Shown here: positions 9,411 through 17,932 of the stretch, piece after piece | Position numbering within the stretch: position 1 is the stretch's first letter | How the letters are laid out: each line of letters starts with the position of its first letter | Assembly (NCBI RefSeq): GCF_000745235.1 | Contig: NZ_JQNL01000001.1 | Span: 310,001-374,000 of the forward strand | Direction of reading: 5' to 3' | Length of the DNA stretch: 64,000 bases | DNA from: Luteibacter mycovicinus | GTDB lineage: Bacteria; Pseudomonadota; Gammaproteobacteria; Xanthomonadales; Rhodanobacteraceae | Position numbers and translations under genes: made by a program | The notes under the pieces: model-generated | What the model was told of the DNA's origin: nothing | Seen by the model: the letters and a program-made list of their open reading frames with translations, nothing else | The model's database searches: none

Positions 9411-9518
9411 GGACGGGTCGGTCTGTTGAAGCAACTCAACGACAGCGTGATTTTATCCCAGCCGTATTGTCTAGCTATAATTGCAACGAAGAACTGCTAA
9501 CAAGGGATCCTGATAGAC

Positions 9519-9917
9519 GTGTTCCGTATCGGTTTTGGACTGAGTTCCGCGCTTCTTTTCGGGGGCGTGACTTTCGCTCAGGCTAATTCGGGAGCTAGCC
9601 CTCCGCTCCGTCCCTCCTACTACTCTTGCGTAAAATCGTCGGGCGGAATAACCCTCGCGCTGAACAACTGCATCGGCACCGAACACGACTTTCAGGACAA
9701 ACGCCTCAACAGCGCATACCAGCGGCTACGTGCATCTCTCGGCGTCACTGAACGCACGGCGCTACGCGATGAAGAACGAGCATGGATCGCGCAGCGCGAT
9801 AGCGCCTGTCGCGAGAACGAGGGCGGCACCGCCGACTTACTCGACACTAATCAGTGCCAGTTGAATCAGACCGCTGCCCGCGCAGTCGTCCTTGAAAATC
9901 GTCTACGCCAGAAATAG
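9519..9917 (+). CDS. LprI-like periplasmic lysozyme inhibitor, probable immunity protein
   Basis: A 132-residue protein with a signal peptide (LSSALLFGGVTFAQA) and an LprI/DUF1311 domain: the pattern LNSAYQRLRASL then LRDEERAWIAQRDSAC and four conserved Cys (YSCVK, NNCIG, SACRE, NQCQL). Proteins of this domain include inhibitors of lysozyme. The gene ends 47 bp before a type IV effector with a peptidoglycan-acting region on the same strand. In Xanthomonadales the cognate periplasmic inhibitor usually lies just upstream of such effectors, so an immunity role is inferred. Confidence 0.8.
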   Translation: MFRIGFGLSSALLFGGVTFAQANSGASPPLRPSYYSCVKSSGGITLALNNCIGTEHDFQDKRLNSAYQRLRASLGVTERTALRDEERAWIAQRDSACRENEGGTADLLDTNQCQLNQTAARAVVLENRLRQK

Positions 9918-9964
9918 TTCGCCCCAGAGACGGGGTAAGTGAAGAAGCCAACAGGAGTGGCAGC

Positions 9965-11350
9965 ATGACGGACGAACTGGAACGAGCCAGGAGCACTGCG
10001 GAGCAGTGGCATTTGGGGCAGACCTCATCGGGCTATGAATCGGGCCCTGCGGGTGCAGGTGCCGTGTCGACCGGCAGAGGCGATCACGGCGGGGTGTCCT
10101 ATGGGTCGTACCAGCTTTCAAGCTCCATGGGAACGCTGCAGGAGTATCTCGACCAATCGCCTTGCGGTACGCAGTTCCACGGACTAACGCCGGTAACGCC
10201 AGCGTTCAACGCCAAGTGGCAGGAACTGGCACGTACGGATCCGGGTTTTGGGCGAGACCAGCACGACTTTGTCGGTCGTTCGCATTACTCCTCCCAGGCC
10301 GCCGCCCTTCAGGAACGTGGGCTGGATCTATCTGACCGAGGAATGGCGGTGAAAGACGCGCTTTGGAGCACGGCCGTTCAGTGCCGCGACCTGACGCCGA
10401 ATATTTTCACGAAGGGTCTCACGGAGAAATTTGGCGAGCACTACGACCTTGCCGCGCTGACTGACAAGCAGATTGTGGATGCGGTCCAGGACTACAAGAT
10501 CGCGCATGTCCAAACACTGTTCAGTCGATCTCCCGAACTGCACGAGTCGCTAAAGAATCGATTTGCGAACGAAAAGATCTCGCTCGAACATTTGGCCGAG
10601 GCGGACACCACGCTCCGTGCCAACGGCGCCGTCGTAGAGCACACGGCGGCTCCCACGCCTGGAGTGACGCCAGTTCACCATGCGCCGAACGGAGCACATG
10701 CAGCTCATTCCAGGACCCTTCGCCTGAGTGACCACTCGGAGGCTGTTGGTGCGTTGCAGTCGCAACTCTCATCGCTGGGCTACGTCGGCGCCAATGGCAC
10801 CCCGCTTCGCGCCGACAATCACTTCGGTCCAAACACACAAACCGCGCTTCTGGCATTTCAGCGCGACCACCACTTGCAGGCTGATGGGATAGCCGGTCCG
10901 CGAACGCTGAACGCACTCAACGAAGCGCAGGCTCAAACTCATGATGCTCCGGCCTTGAGGCTGGATCACCACGAACACGCAGGTCACGCGATGTATAAGC
11001 AGGCCTTTAGGCTTGTCCAGGACCTGGACGCAAGGCAAGGGAGGGATACCGACCATATGAGCTGCAACTTGGCGGGCTCGCTTTGCGCCCAGTCACGCAG
11101 CGAGGGGATGACCAGAATCGATCATCTGGTGCTTAACGACGATGCAAGCCGGGCCTATGCCGTCCAGGGCGATTTGAATTCGCCGTTCAAGCAATTCGCG
11201 TCGGTCGACATCGCCCAAGCAGTTGCTCAGCCTCTCGCCCAGAGCTCCCATAACTGGAGCCAGGCGGATCAACAGCAGCAACAGCAAATTGCGGCCCCGG
11301 CACAAGAGTTACATCGGCAGGCTCATGCTGCACCTATCTTGAGCCGCTGA
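9965..11350 (+). CDS. X-T4SS antibacterial effector with peptidoglycan-targeting domains and XVIPCD
   Basis: A 461-residue protein without a signal peptide. Residues about 20-200 resemble a predicted muramidase/chitosanase-like domain (GAVSTGRGDHGGVSYGSYQL). Residues about 245-320 form a PG_binding_1 domain (GALQSQLSSLGYVG, then FGPNTQTALLAFQRDH and DGIAGPRTLNAL). The last about 120 residues are an XVIPCD, the secretion signal of the Xanthomonadales killing T4SS: HAMYKQAFRLVQDLDARQGR, then GMTRIDHLVLNDD, AYAVQGDLNSP and a Gln-rich end (QQQQQ). Effectors of this kind are injected into rival bacteria and degrade their wall. The secretion apparatus is not in the window. Confidence 0.88.
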   Translation: MTDELERARSTAEQWHLGQTSSGYESGPAGAGAVSTGRGDHGGVSYGSYQLSSSMGTLQEYLDQSPCGTQFHGLTPVTPAFNAKWQELARTDPGFGRDQHDFVGRSHYSSQAAALQERGLDLSDRGMAVKDALWSTAVQCRDLTPNIFTKGLTEKFGEHYDLAALTDKQIVDAVQDYKIAHVQTLFSRSPELHESLKNRFANEKISLEHLAEADTTLRANGAVVEHTAAPTPGVTPVHHAPNGAHAAHSRTLRLSDHSEAVGALQSQLSSLGYVGANGTPLRADNHFGPNTQTALLAFQRDHHLQADGIAGPRTLNALNEAQAQTHDAPALRLDHHEHAGHAMYKQAFRLVQDLDARQGRDTDHMSCNLAGSLCAQSRSEGMTRIDHLVLNDDASRAYAVQGDLNSPFKQFASVDIAQAVAQPLAQSSHNWSQADQQQQQQIAAPAQELHRQAHAAPILSR

Positions 11351-11795
11351 TCGCGGGCGATCATTGGTGTCACCTGTGCGGCAGATCGACCCACGGGTGA
11401 CACACGCAACGGGCGTGTGCAGCCGGCCGTGGACAAGCGGGTTTTGAGTCCGCGGCTACAGGCTTTTTGAGATAGCGAATCAAAAAAACCCGCCGATTTG
11501 CGCGTACGGCGAGGTCCGCTCCATAGTCGTGGCGGGTGTATTGCGCACGTTATCGGTGAACGCTGAATCTGCTTCAACTACCGGCGTGTGCGGATGCGGC
11601 CAAGGGGCAGCTCGTTAAGCGCTAACCCGATAGTGCCTGTCGGGGATTGCGAACTGGCCCCACTATCGATATAACGGCTACGCCGGTCGCGTAACGCGTC
11701 GGTGTTGTGCTCGCATAGTCGTACGACTGCGAGTGCCCGAGGTACTCCATAGGAGGCACGGGAATCTTTCTCTTAAGATTTCACGGAGTCTCCCT
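11351..11795. other. Intergenic region without a recognised gene
   Basis: About 445 bp between the effector and the HNH gene. No coding frame with family features is visible on either strand, and no clear terminator with a T-run follows the effector. Confidence 0.5.
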
Positions 11796-12119
11796 ATGTC
11801 AAAGCTACGTACCCTTCGGTCTCAGGCCTTTCAGGCCCAACACGGCAAGTGCTATTACTGCGGCTGTCAGATGTGGACTCCGTCACCAAACGACCCTCGA
11901 CCGAAAAGGCGCCTGAATGCGCGTTTTCGGTGTACAGCAGAGCATCTGGTCGCACGGCAAGACGGCGGCAAGGGCGTCAGGACTAACATCGTCGCTGCCT
12001 GCCTGTTCTGCAATTCGAATCGACATAAGGCCAAGAGACCACTAGCGCCTCATGCATACCGAGTGCGCGTACAAAGGCGCATCGCAAAGGCGAAGTGGAA
12101 TGCCAAAATCTCGCCTTAG
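11796..12119 (+). CDS. HNH endonuclease domain protein
   Basis: A 107-residue protein of the HNH family. Zinc-binding CxxC pairs are GKCYYCGCQM near residue 20 and AACLFCNSNRHK near residue 70, and the catalytic segment is CTAEHLVARQDGGKG followed by Asn in RTNIVAA. ATG 11796 has CGGAG seven bases upstream; the longer frame from 11733 lacks support. The last four bases overlap the end of the convergent CoiA-like gene. Stand-alone small HNH proteins are often in mobile or defence-related DNA; target unknown. Confidence 0.8.
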   Translation: MSKLRTLRSQAFQAQHGKCYYCGCQMWTPSPNDPRPKRRLNARFRCTAEHLVARQDGGKGVRTNIVAACLFCNSNRHKAKRPLAPHAYRVRVQRRIAKAKWNAKISP

Positions 12120-13111
12120 GCTGACCTAGCTGATTCGTCAGCGATAGCTTTCGCCCCGGAGGTTGATCCCGGCCCGCCGTCGAGGCGCACGATGCGCTCT
12201 TCGCCGGTAGCTAACCGCGCACGCAAGATACAGAGTTCCCCATCGACCAGTTCGAACAGCTCGGCCTCCCCCTCGCCCTCGAGCCAAACCCAGGCCCCGA
12301 GCAACACATCAAGGCCGGGATCGCCGCTCCGTCGCGGCAACGAGGCCTTGTGGCGCAACCTAGCTGCCGCGCGCCCATGCAATCGCACGAGCATGTTCTC
12401 GCCACCAGAACCATAGACCGGAACACGCGCCGCAATGATGGCGTTCACCCGATCAAGCGACGCCTGCCAGCGTGTGACCGCCGCCGGATGCCACACCCAG
12501 TGCCGAGGTGCCTGGTGCAAAACCCAGTCCGCCAGGCCCGCTGTCTCTACGCCTGCGGCACCTGAGAGATCGACCTCGAGCATCCTGAGCCCCAGCCCCC
12601 GTACACGCTCTTCCTTGATCTCATCGACCTTGTGGGTGACCCGGACCTCGACCAGCAACTGCCCCTCCCCATCATCGAGCACCACATCGGCGCGGACGTT
12701 CCCGAATGACACTTCTTGCCTGCCAGAGGCGACGGGAACCGTCTTCGCCGGCAGATGCACCGCCTCCCCGATTACGAGGCGCCCCTCCCAGTCGGACGCG
12801 CTAGGCGGATTTGGCATGGCGGGTGTGCCGACCCAGGCGGGGAGCGCCAAGGTTGTCGCGTCAGCCAGCACCTGTTTCGCGTATCGATGCAGTACGGATT
12901 CGCGGCAGACCTGTTCGATCACACCCACATGAGCAAAGTGGTGCCGGCGCTTACTACCCTGTTTTGCTTCAAGCGGAGATCCGCAACCGGGACACCGGCA
13001 TCCGCTCGCTAGCCCCCGCGGAACGTCGGATGGTCCGAACAGCCGGCCGTCACGCTCGCCGAAGGGAATACGAAGCCGCTGCGCCCTGGGGCGATTCAAA
13101 CTGGTTGCCAT
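12116..13111 (-). CDS. CoiA-like competence/nuclease family protein
   Basis: A 331-residue protein. The N-terminal zinc-finger-like part (GCRCPGCGSPLEAKQGSKRR) leads into the CoiA signature HHFAHVG and CRESVLHRYAKQVLAD. A predicted restriction-like nuclease core follows: VRADVVLDDGEGQLLVEVRV has the D...ExR/K arrangement. CoiA proteins are needed for recombination of incoming DNA in Gram-positive competence; in proteobacteria their role is unclear. It is divergent from the 344-residue membrane protein gene and convergent with the HNH gene. Confidence 0.7.
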   Translation of the reverse strand: MATSLNRPRAQRLRIPFGERDGRLFGPSDVPRGLASGCRCPGCGSPLEAKQGSKRRHHFAHVGVIEQVCRESVLHRYAKQVLADATTLALPAWVGTPAMPNPPSASDWEGRLVIGEAVHLPAKTVPVASGRQEVSFGNVRADVVLDDGEGQLLVEVRVTHKVDEIKEERVRGLGLRMLEVDLSGAAGVETAGLADWVLHQAPRHWVWHPAAVTRWQASLDRVNAIIAARVPVYGSGGENMLVRLHGRAAARLRHKASLPRRSGDPGLDVLLGAWVWLEGEGEAELFELVDGELCILRARLATGEERIVRLDGGPGSTSGAKAIADESARSA

Positions 13112-13169
13112 TGTCTTTGTCCCTCGCTATGAAGGAGACCGACACTGCCGACCCCATGGACGGACAAAC

Positions 13170-14204
13170 ATGGACAAACCTACCGATTCCGGTTCCCCGA
13201 CCCTTTTTGCCCTGGACGCCTACGTTCGCTGGCTGGAGACCGACCCGCCGCAGAGCAAGCATCGGGATTCCCTCCTTGTCCTGGCGGCCCAGTCGCGGAA
13301 CGCCGTCCTTCGTGGCGACGAACCTCCCGTGGCCGATGTCCCCCAGATCCACTCGTGGCATCGCGACCGCTTCGGCGGCGCCCCGCCGACGGATCCAGTA
13401 ACCGGGAAGTGGCTGCCCGCTGCGCAGATGACTACCTGGCAGGACAGTCGCGCGGAGGCCCGGCGGCAGTTCCTCGCCGCGGCTGGCTCCGCTGTGGACG
13501 TTGAGCTGGCCATCGACAAAGGGGGTGGCCGACACAACCAGACGACTTATCGGCTTCGTTTTCCGGCGCTGCCTGTGAGCGAGGCGGATCCCTCTTCCGA
13601 GGCCGAGGTCGCCCCCTCCTCAGGCCCGGTGGGGCCGGTCAGCTTCGGAGAAAGGGTCGTTTACCGGATGGAACCGGCAACTCCGTCATGGCTGGTTGTG
13701 CCCTTCATCGGAGGCGAGGCCTTCCACATCCGATCGGCCAGGGGCGTCGTCTTCATCGCCATGGTCGGTCTGCCGTTCCCGGTGGCGGTACTTTGCGCCT
13801 ATGCGAGTGCTTTCATCTTGTGGAGTAAGGCCGGGGCGTTTGCGGGATGGCCAGCGCCATTGGCATTCGTTGCAACCATTGCTGCCATCCTTACTTGGTC
13901 AATGCGGCCGTTCTGGCAGTTGCCGAACCTTCGCGTGACCATCGCTCCGGAATGGGCGGTGGGGATTAGTCAGTTCTATGCTCAGTTGCGTCTTACGCGC
14001 GATAACGATAAGAAGCTCGGCGGGCGCTTTGATCTTGTGCGGTTTTATGCGTCGTGCCCCATTTGCGCCGGTACTGTTGAGATACGGGATGGTGGACGGG
14101 CGTGGCCGGGCCGATTGGTCGGATGCTGCTCGGATAGTCCGAGGGAGCATGTTTATGGGTTCGACGCTGTGACGCTGGATGGGAGGCTGCTGATTGGTCG
14201 ATAG
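13170..14204 (+). CDS. Hypothetical membrane protein with C-terminal zinc ribbon
   Basis: A 344-residue protein. The first about 170 residues are soluble and acidic; two hydrophobic helices follow (GVVFIAMVGLPFPVAVLCAY and PAPLAFVATIAAILTWSM). The end carries cysteines in YASCPICAGTVEIRDG and GRLVGCCSDSPREHVYGFD, a likely zinc ribbon. I do not recognise a named family. Divergent from the CoiA-like gene, with only 58 bp between the starts, so the two may share a regulatory region. Confidence 0.6.
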   Translation: MDKPTDSGSPTLFALDAYVRWLETDPPQSKHRDSLLVLAAQSRNAVLRGDEPPVADVPQIHSWHRDRFGGAPPTDPVTGKWLPAAQMTTWQDSRAEARRQFLAAAGSAVDVELAIDKGGGRHNQTTYRLRFPALPVSEADPSSEAEVAPSSGPVGPVSFGERVVYRMEPATPSWLVVPFIGGEAFHIRSARGVVFIAMVGLPFPVAVLCAYASAFILWSKAGAFAGWPAPLAFVATIAAILTWSMRPFWQLPNLRVTIAPEWAVGISQFYAQLRLTRDNDKKLGGRFDLVRFYASCPICAGTVEIRDGGRAWPGRLVGCCSDSPREHVYGFDAVTLDGRLLIGR

Positions 14205-14606
14205 CAAGCAGGTCAGCACGGTCGACCCCGCCTTGGCGTGGCGCGCGCCTCGCATCTACCCGTGCGAGAGCGGCCTCTGCGATGACCCCTGATATGCGCC
14301 AGAGCGGTTCTCGAAAACACCTTAATCAGTCATTTCCGAGATGTATCTTTTTGGGGGCCGGAATCGAGACGGAGCCGCTCCTCAAATTTGGGGGTGTCGC
14401 GACGCAGAACTGTCCATAGGGACTCAGCCCGGCCGTCAGCTCGACCAGGGCTGCCCTAACGATCCGCGTTGCAAGCCCTTTGCCATGATGCGATGTTCGT
14501 GTTGCCCAGGCGGGGTAAAGGTGGGGTGCGCCCTAAAGAGGTTGACCGAGAAGAGTCGCGGCTACGATCACCCCCATGATGAACCGATGCGCAGAACCGC
14601 GGACAT
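14205..14606. other. Intergenic region without a recognised gene
   Basis: About 400 bp between the membrane protein gene and the end of the NmrA-like gene. Short frames here lack start signals and protein-like composition. Confidence 0.5.
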
Positions 14607-15533
14607 TCAGCCGATAACGAACCTGTCGCGGTTCTGCTCGATGAACTGGTCCAGGGTGGTAAGCGGCACGCCCCACCGACGAACGGCATCGAGATCGACC
14701 TTGTAGCCCTCGACGTTGTTCCACGACTCGGCTTGAAAGAACAGATCGCCGTCGGGTCTGGCGCGCCTCTCTTCTTCGGACAGCGTGACGGCCGTGACCG
14801 TCTTTCCGGTGGCCTCAACGATCTTGGCCGCGACCTCGGGCAAGGTAAAAGTCTCCGCCGCGAGATCGATCTCGTGACCGTGGAAGCGTTCGGGCTCGGC
14901 AAACGCAGCTGCGGCGAATTCGCCAATGTCCTTCGCGGCAATCCAATCGATGCCGCTCTCCGATGCGATCGCCGTCTCAAACCTACCCACTTGTCGAAGG
15001 GTTGGGAACTGCATGTCGGCCTGCGGCGGCAAGAGGTCCTCCATAATCATGGCTGGCTTTAGGATCACCCAGTGCCGGAAACCCTGCGACTTGACCATGT
15101 CATTCACAGCCGCCTTGTTGTTCCAGTACAGCGGCTCCCAGCGTCCCTCGTCCCAACCCACGAAACGCTCCTGATCGCCCGCCCGGGCGACGGAGGTGTG
15201 GACAACCATGTCGACGCCTGCGCGACCGGCAGCTTCTATGAACGCCTTCCCGGTAACAATCTCGGTATCCGGATCCCCTGGATGCGAACCCATCTGCACA
15301 GAAAATGCGCCAGCCACCCCGGCCATTGCAGCATCAAGGCTGGCGGAGTCGTGGTAATCGCCCTTCACGATCTTGGCCCCGCGAGCGGCCAACACCTGGG
15401 CCCCCGGCGAAGTGGGATCGCGCACCAGTGCTCGGACGGAACGGCCTGCCTTCAGCAGCGCGTTGGCGACTGAGCTGCCTTGCTTGCCTGTGGCGCCGGC
15501 AACGAGGATGGGACGGGGATCTAAATAGGACAC
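14607..15533 (-). CDS. NmrA-like NAD(P)-binding protein
   Basis: A 308-residue atypical SDR. The Rossmann motif is GATGKQGSSVANALL near residue 14, and the body (ARGAKIVKGDYHDSASLDAA, then AGVDMVVHTSVA) is typical of NmrA/HSCARG redox-sensing proteins, which lack the YxxxK catalytic pair. CTCC upstream on the plus strand (GGAGG on the coding strand) provides a ribosome binding site. It is divergent from a TetR-type regulator that probably controls it. Confidence 0.85.
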   Translation of the reverse strand: MSYLDPRPILVAGATGKQGSSVANALLKAGRSVRALVRDPTSPGAQVLAARGAKIVKGDYHDSASLDAAMAGVAGAFSVQMGSHPGDPDTEIVTGKAFIEAAGRAGVDMVVHTSVARAGDQERFVGWDEGRWEPLYWNNKAAVNDMVKSQGFRHWVILKPAMIMEDLLPPQADMQFPTLRQVGRFETAIASESGIDWIAAKDIGEFAAAAFAEPERFHGHEIDLAAETFTLPEVAAKIVEATGKTVTAVTLSEEERRARPDGDLFFQAESWNNVEGYKVDLDAVRRWGVPLTTLDQFIEQNRDRFVIG

Positions 15534-15601
15534 GGAAAACCTCCTGTAGGTAACTGAGCGAACGCCGCCCTGTCAGGTCGGTCAAACAATGGCGCACAAC
15601 A

Positions 15602-15641
15602 ATACGAAACGCAATGGTTTCGGAACTGTTGATTTTCGTAT
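15602..15641. promoter_or_regulatory. Inverted repeat between divergent NmrA-like and TetR genes
   Basis: ATACGAAA (15602-15609) and TTTCGTAT (15634-15641) are exact 8-bp inverted arms separated by 24 bp, just before the TetR gene start at 15647. The position in a divergent promoter region suits a TetR-family operator, although the spacing is longer than usual. Confidence 0.35.
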
Positions 15642-15646
15642 AATTC

Positions 15647-16306
15647 ATGTATATCTGTCGGATGAACCAACAAGCTCCGAGCCACCAGCATCGATTACCG
15701 CCCGCTGACCGGGGACGAAGCCAGGACAAGGGCCGCGACGAGGTCATTATCCGAGCTGCGCTCGAACTGCTCGCGGACAAGGGGTATCGCGATCTCACCA
15801 TGACCGATGTTGCATCGCGAGCGGGCGTGTCGAAGGCGACGCTTTATCGGCGGTGGACGGCAAAAGCGGACCTCGTTGCCGATGCCGTCGCAACGTTACG
15901 GCCGATGAGCGCACCGCGTTATCCCGGCACATCCTTGCGGGACGATCTCATTGCCTTCATGGAGCAGGCTGGCAAGTGCGAAGGCAGCCCCCCGGTTGTC
16001 ACGGCCACCATGGAGATGGCACGCTCCCACCCGGACCTATTTCAGACGCTGACGGAAAGGTTCCGCGTATACGTCCGAACGGAACTGCAAGAGCTCGCCA
16101 CGCGGTCGGCCGAGACGGGCCACGAGCCGCTGCCAAAGGACAAGCTCGACGTCCTTTCCGACACCGTCGTTGCCCTCCTGGCTCACCACACCGGGCCTGT
16201 CGGGGAATCGATTCCAGTAGAGCGTCTGATCGCACTGGTCGACCATGTGTTGCTGGCCGCAATGGCGGGTCATCCGTTTCGGCGTGTCAAGTCCGATCAT
16301 TCTTAA
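15647..16306 (+). CDS. TetR/AcrR family transcriptional regulator
   Basis: A 219-residue regulator. The N-terminal helix-turn-helix is clear: IIRAALELLADKGYRDLTM, TDVASRAGVSKATLYRRW and TAKADLVADAV. The C-terminal ligand domain resembles the TetR_C_16/AcrR-type region (TATMEMARSHPDLFQTLTER). Start is either ATG 15647 or ATG 15662 (MNQQAPSHQH); neither has a strong ribosome binding site. Divergent from the NmrA-like gene 113 bp away, its likely target. Confidence 0.87.
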   Translation: MYICRMNQQAPSHQHRLPPADRGRSQDKGRDEVIIRAALELLADKGYRDLTMTDVASRAGVSKATLYRRWTAKADLVADAVATLRPMSAPRYPGTSLRDDLIAFMEQAGKCEGSPPVVTATMEMARSHPDLFQTLTERFRVYVRTELQELATRSAETGHEPLPKDKLDVLSDTVVALLAHHTGPVGESIPVERLIALVDHVLLAAMAGHPFRRVKSDHS

Positions 16307-16381
16307 TCCTGCCCCGTTCTTCCTGAGCACGATCACGCAAGGCGCCAGTGTCTCGAGCGGCCAGCTGCTCGAAAACTGCCG

Positions 16382-17449
16382 TCAGCGAGGCACGGCGATC
16401 GCCTGCACCGAGTCCACTAATGTGCGTGACCAGACATCGTCACGATTGCCGTTGGTCAAGTAGACGATGACGTAGTGATCGTCCAGGTTCGCGCCATAGA
16501 GGACGCGGACGCGCACCTTCGTGCCTCCGTCGTGCCCCAGCTCATGCCAGCGGCCGGCTTCACCGTATTCCCAACCGGATGCAAAACCACCTGAATTACC
16601 ATTGGGAAAGGCATACGGATGCCAGTACTTGACCAAGTCGTCGCGTGGAACCAGCTTCCCATCGGCAACAGCCGACATGAAGGTCTCCAAGTCTTCCAAC
16701 GTGGAGACGATACAGCCCTGGGCGATGGCGTAATCGGGCCAGTTGATCTGCGGATCGAGGACGGCGCGCCCATTCTCCGCGTGATAGCTGCTTACCATGT
16801 CGCGGGGCGGGTGCGAAGGCTCCAGCGACGTGTGATGCAGGCCCAAGGGTCGAATGATTCGCTCCTCCACAAGGGCCTGGTATCGCTTGTGCGTCACGTT
16901 TTCGAGCACCGCCTCCAACACCAAGTAGTTCGTTCCCGAATAGCGCGTCTGCACGTTTGGGGCGGAAGTAACTGGCCGCTGGCTCGCGGCGTCCCATGCC
17001 GCTTCGAGTGAAGGAGGAAAGGGGCGGGCCATATTCTGCGAGTCGAAGAAATCGGGTAGTCCCGACACGTGATTCATGAACTGATCGACGCGGATGGCGC
17101 GCCATGCCACGGGCAGGTTCGGGACATAACGCGAGGCAGGCGCACTCAGGTCAATCTTCCCCTCTTGCACGAGCTGAAGGATCAACGTGTTGGTGAATAA
17201 CTTGCTCACCGAATAGATGGGAAAAGGCGTGCTCGGAGTGATGGGCTTTCCACCCTCCAATGCCGTTGTCCCTGTCATCCCCTCGTAGATGAGCTGGTCG
17301 TTGTGACGAACGCGCACCGCCTGAGCCGGAATGCCGTGACCTAAAGCGTTCGCCTTGAGCTGGGCGTTGAGGGCTTCTTGCAGATCGGCCGCCCGTCCCG
17401 GACCGCTGATGGCCGCACAAAGGCCGACGACGAGGATGCATGCCTTCAC
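16382..17449 (-). CDS. Serine hydrolase, class C beta-lactamase/PBP-like family
   Basis: A 355-residue protein with a signal peptide (ILVVGLCAAISGPGRA). Catalytic motifs in order are SVSK near residue 80 (PFPIYSVSKLFTNT), a YSGTN at the YxN position, and GHDGGT at the KTG position. This is the serine beta-lactamase/DD-peptidase/esterase fold. Such proteins outside true AmpC are mostly esterases or peptidases, so resistance should not be assumed. It acts in the periplasm or outside the cell. Confidence 0.85.
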   Translation of the reverse strand: MKACILVVGLCAAISGPGRAADLQEALNAQLKANALGHGIPAQAVRVRHNDQLIYEGMTGTTALEGGKPITPSTPFPIYSVSKLFTNTLILQLVQEGKIDLSAPASRYVPNLPVAWRAIRVDQFMNHVSGLPDFFDSQNMARPFPPSLEAAWDAASQRPVTSAPNVQTRYSGTNYLVLEAVLENVTHKRYQALVEERIIRPLGLHHTSLEPSHPPRDMVSSYHAENGRAVLDPQINWPDYAIAQGCIVSTLEDLETFMSAVADGKLVPRDDLVKYWHPYAFPNGNSGGFASGWEYGEAGRWHELGHDGGTKVRVRVLYGANLDDHYVIVYLTNGNRDDVWSRTLVDSVQAIAVPR

Positions 17450-17932
17450 TCTTATTCACCTTGAGAACTAGGCCGTCAGGATGCCACAGCAACCGAGGAC
17501 CCGCGCGCCCGCTGTTGTCGCCGCGACATGAGCGATGATGGAGCCCGGCCGGGTTGAATACGACGAGACGGGTGCGGTTTATTGCGGCTGCGTTTTCTTG
17601 TCGACGACGCTGCCTCAACGACACCGATAGGGGAACGATCAAGGTGATGTGCTATCCGCATGCGAAGCGCCTATGCGGGTTCCTACCACCGAATTTCTCC
17701 AGCCTCTCCTGAGTGGCTGAAAAAGATCACCTTGAGGGTTTATGGCGGAGAGAGTGGGAGGTGAGTAACTTCCAGGCCCACCAACGTCTCCGGCGCTCGG
17801 CCCGTCAGTCGGGTTTTCCTCCCGGGTTTGGCCAAGTGCGGGAAGGCTATCGCCCTTCCCCGTCATCGAGCAACCTCTTCCACGACAGAACGTCTTGGCA
17901 CGGCTGGAACGACGCCTCGTCCTGGGGGTGGG
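17450..17932. other. Intergenic region with the left island boundary
   Basis: About 480 bp without a supported gene. It holds the 17-bp copy of the tRNA-Ser 3' end at 17743-17759, so the chromosome-island junction falls inside it. Confidence 0.55.
17743..17759. repeat. Island attachment-site copy (attL-like), 17-bp direct repeat
   Basis: TGGCGGAGAGAGTGGGA is identical to 33860-33876, the 3' terminal part of the tRNA-Ser gene including its CCA end. Integrases that target tRNA 3' ends leave exactly such a duplicated segment at the far end of the element. Confidence 0.75.

Noticed and set aside
16382..17449. True AmpC beta-lactamase regulated by the BlaI pair
   Set aside because: Only the general serine-hydrolase motifs are present, no BlaI operator lies upstream, and the gene is 15 kb away.
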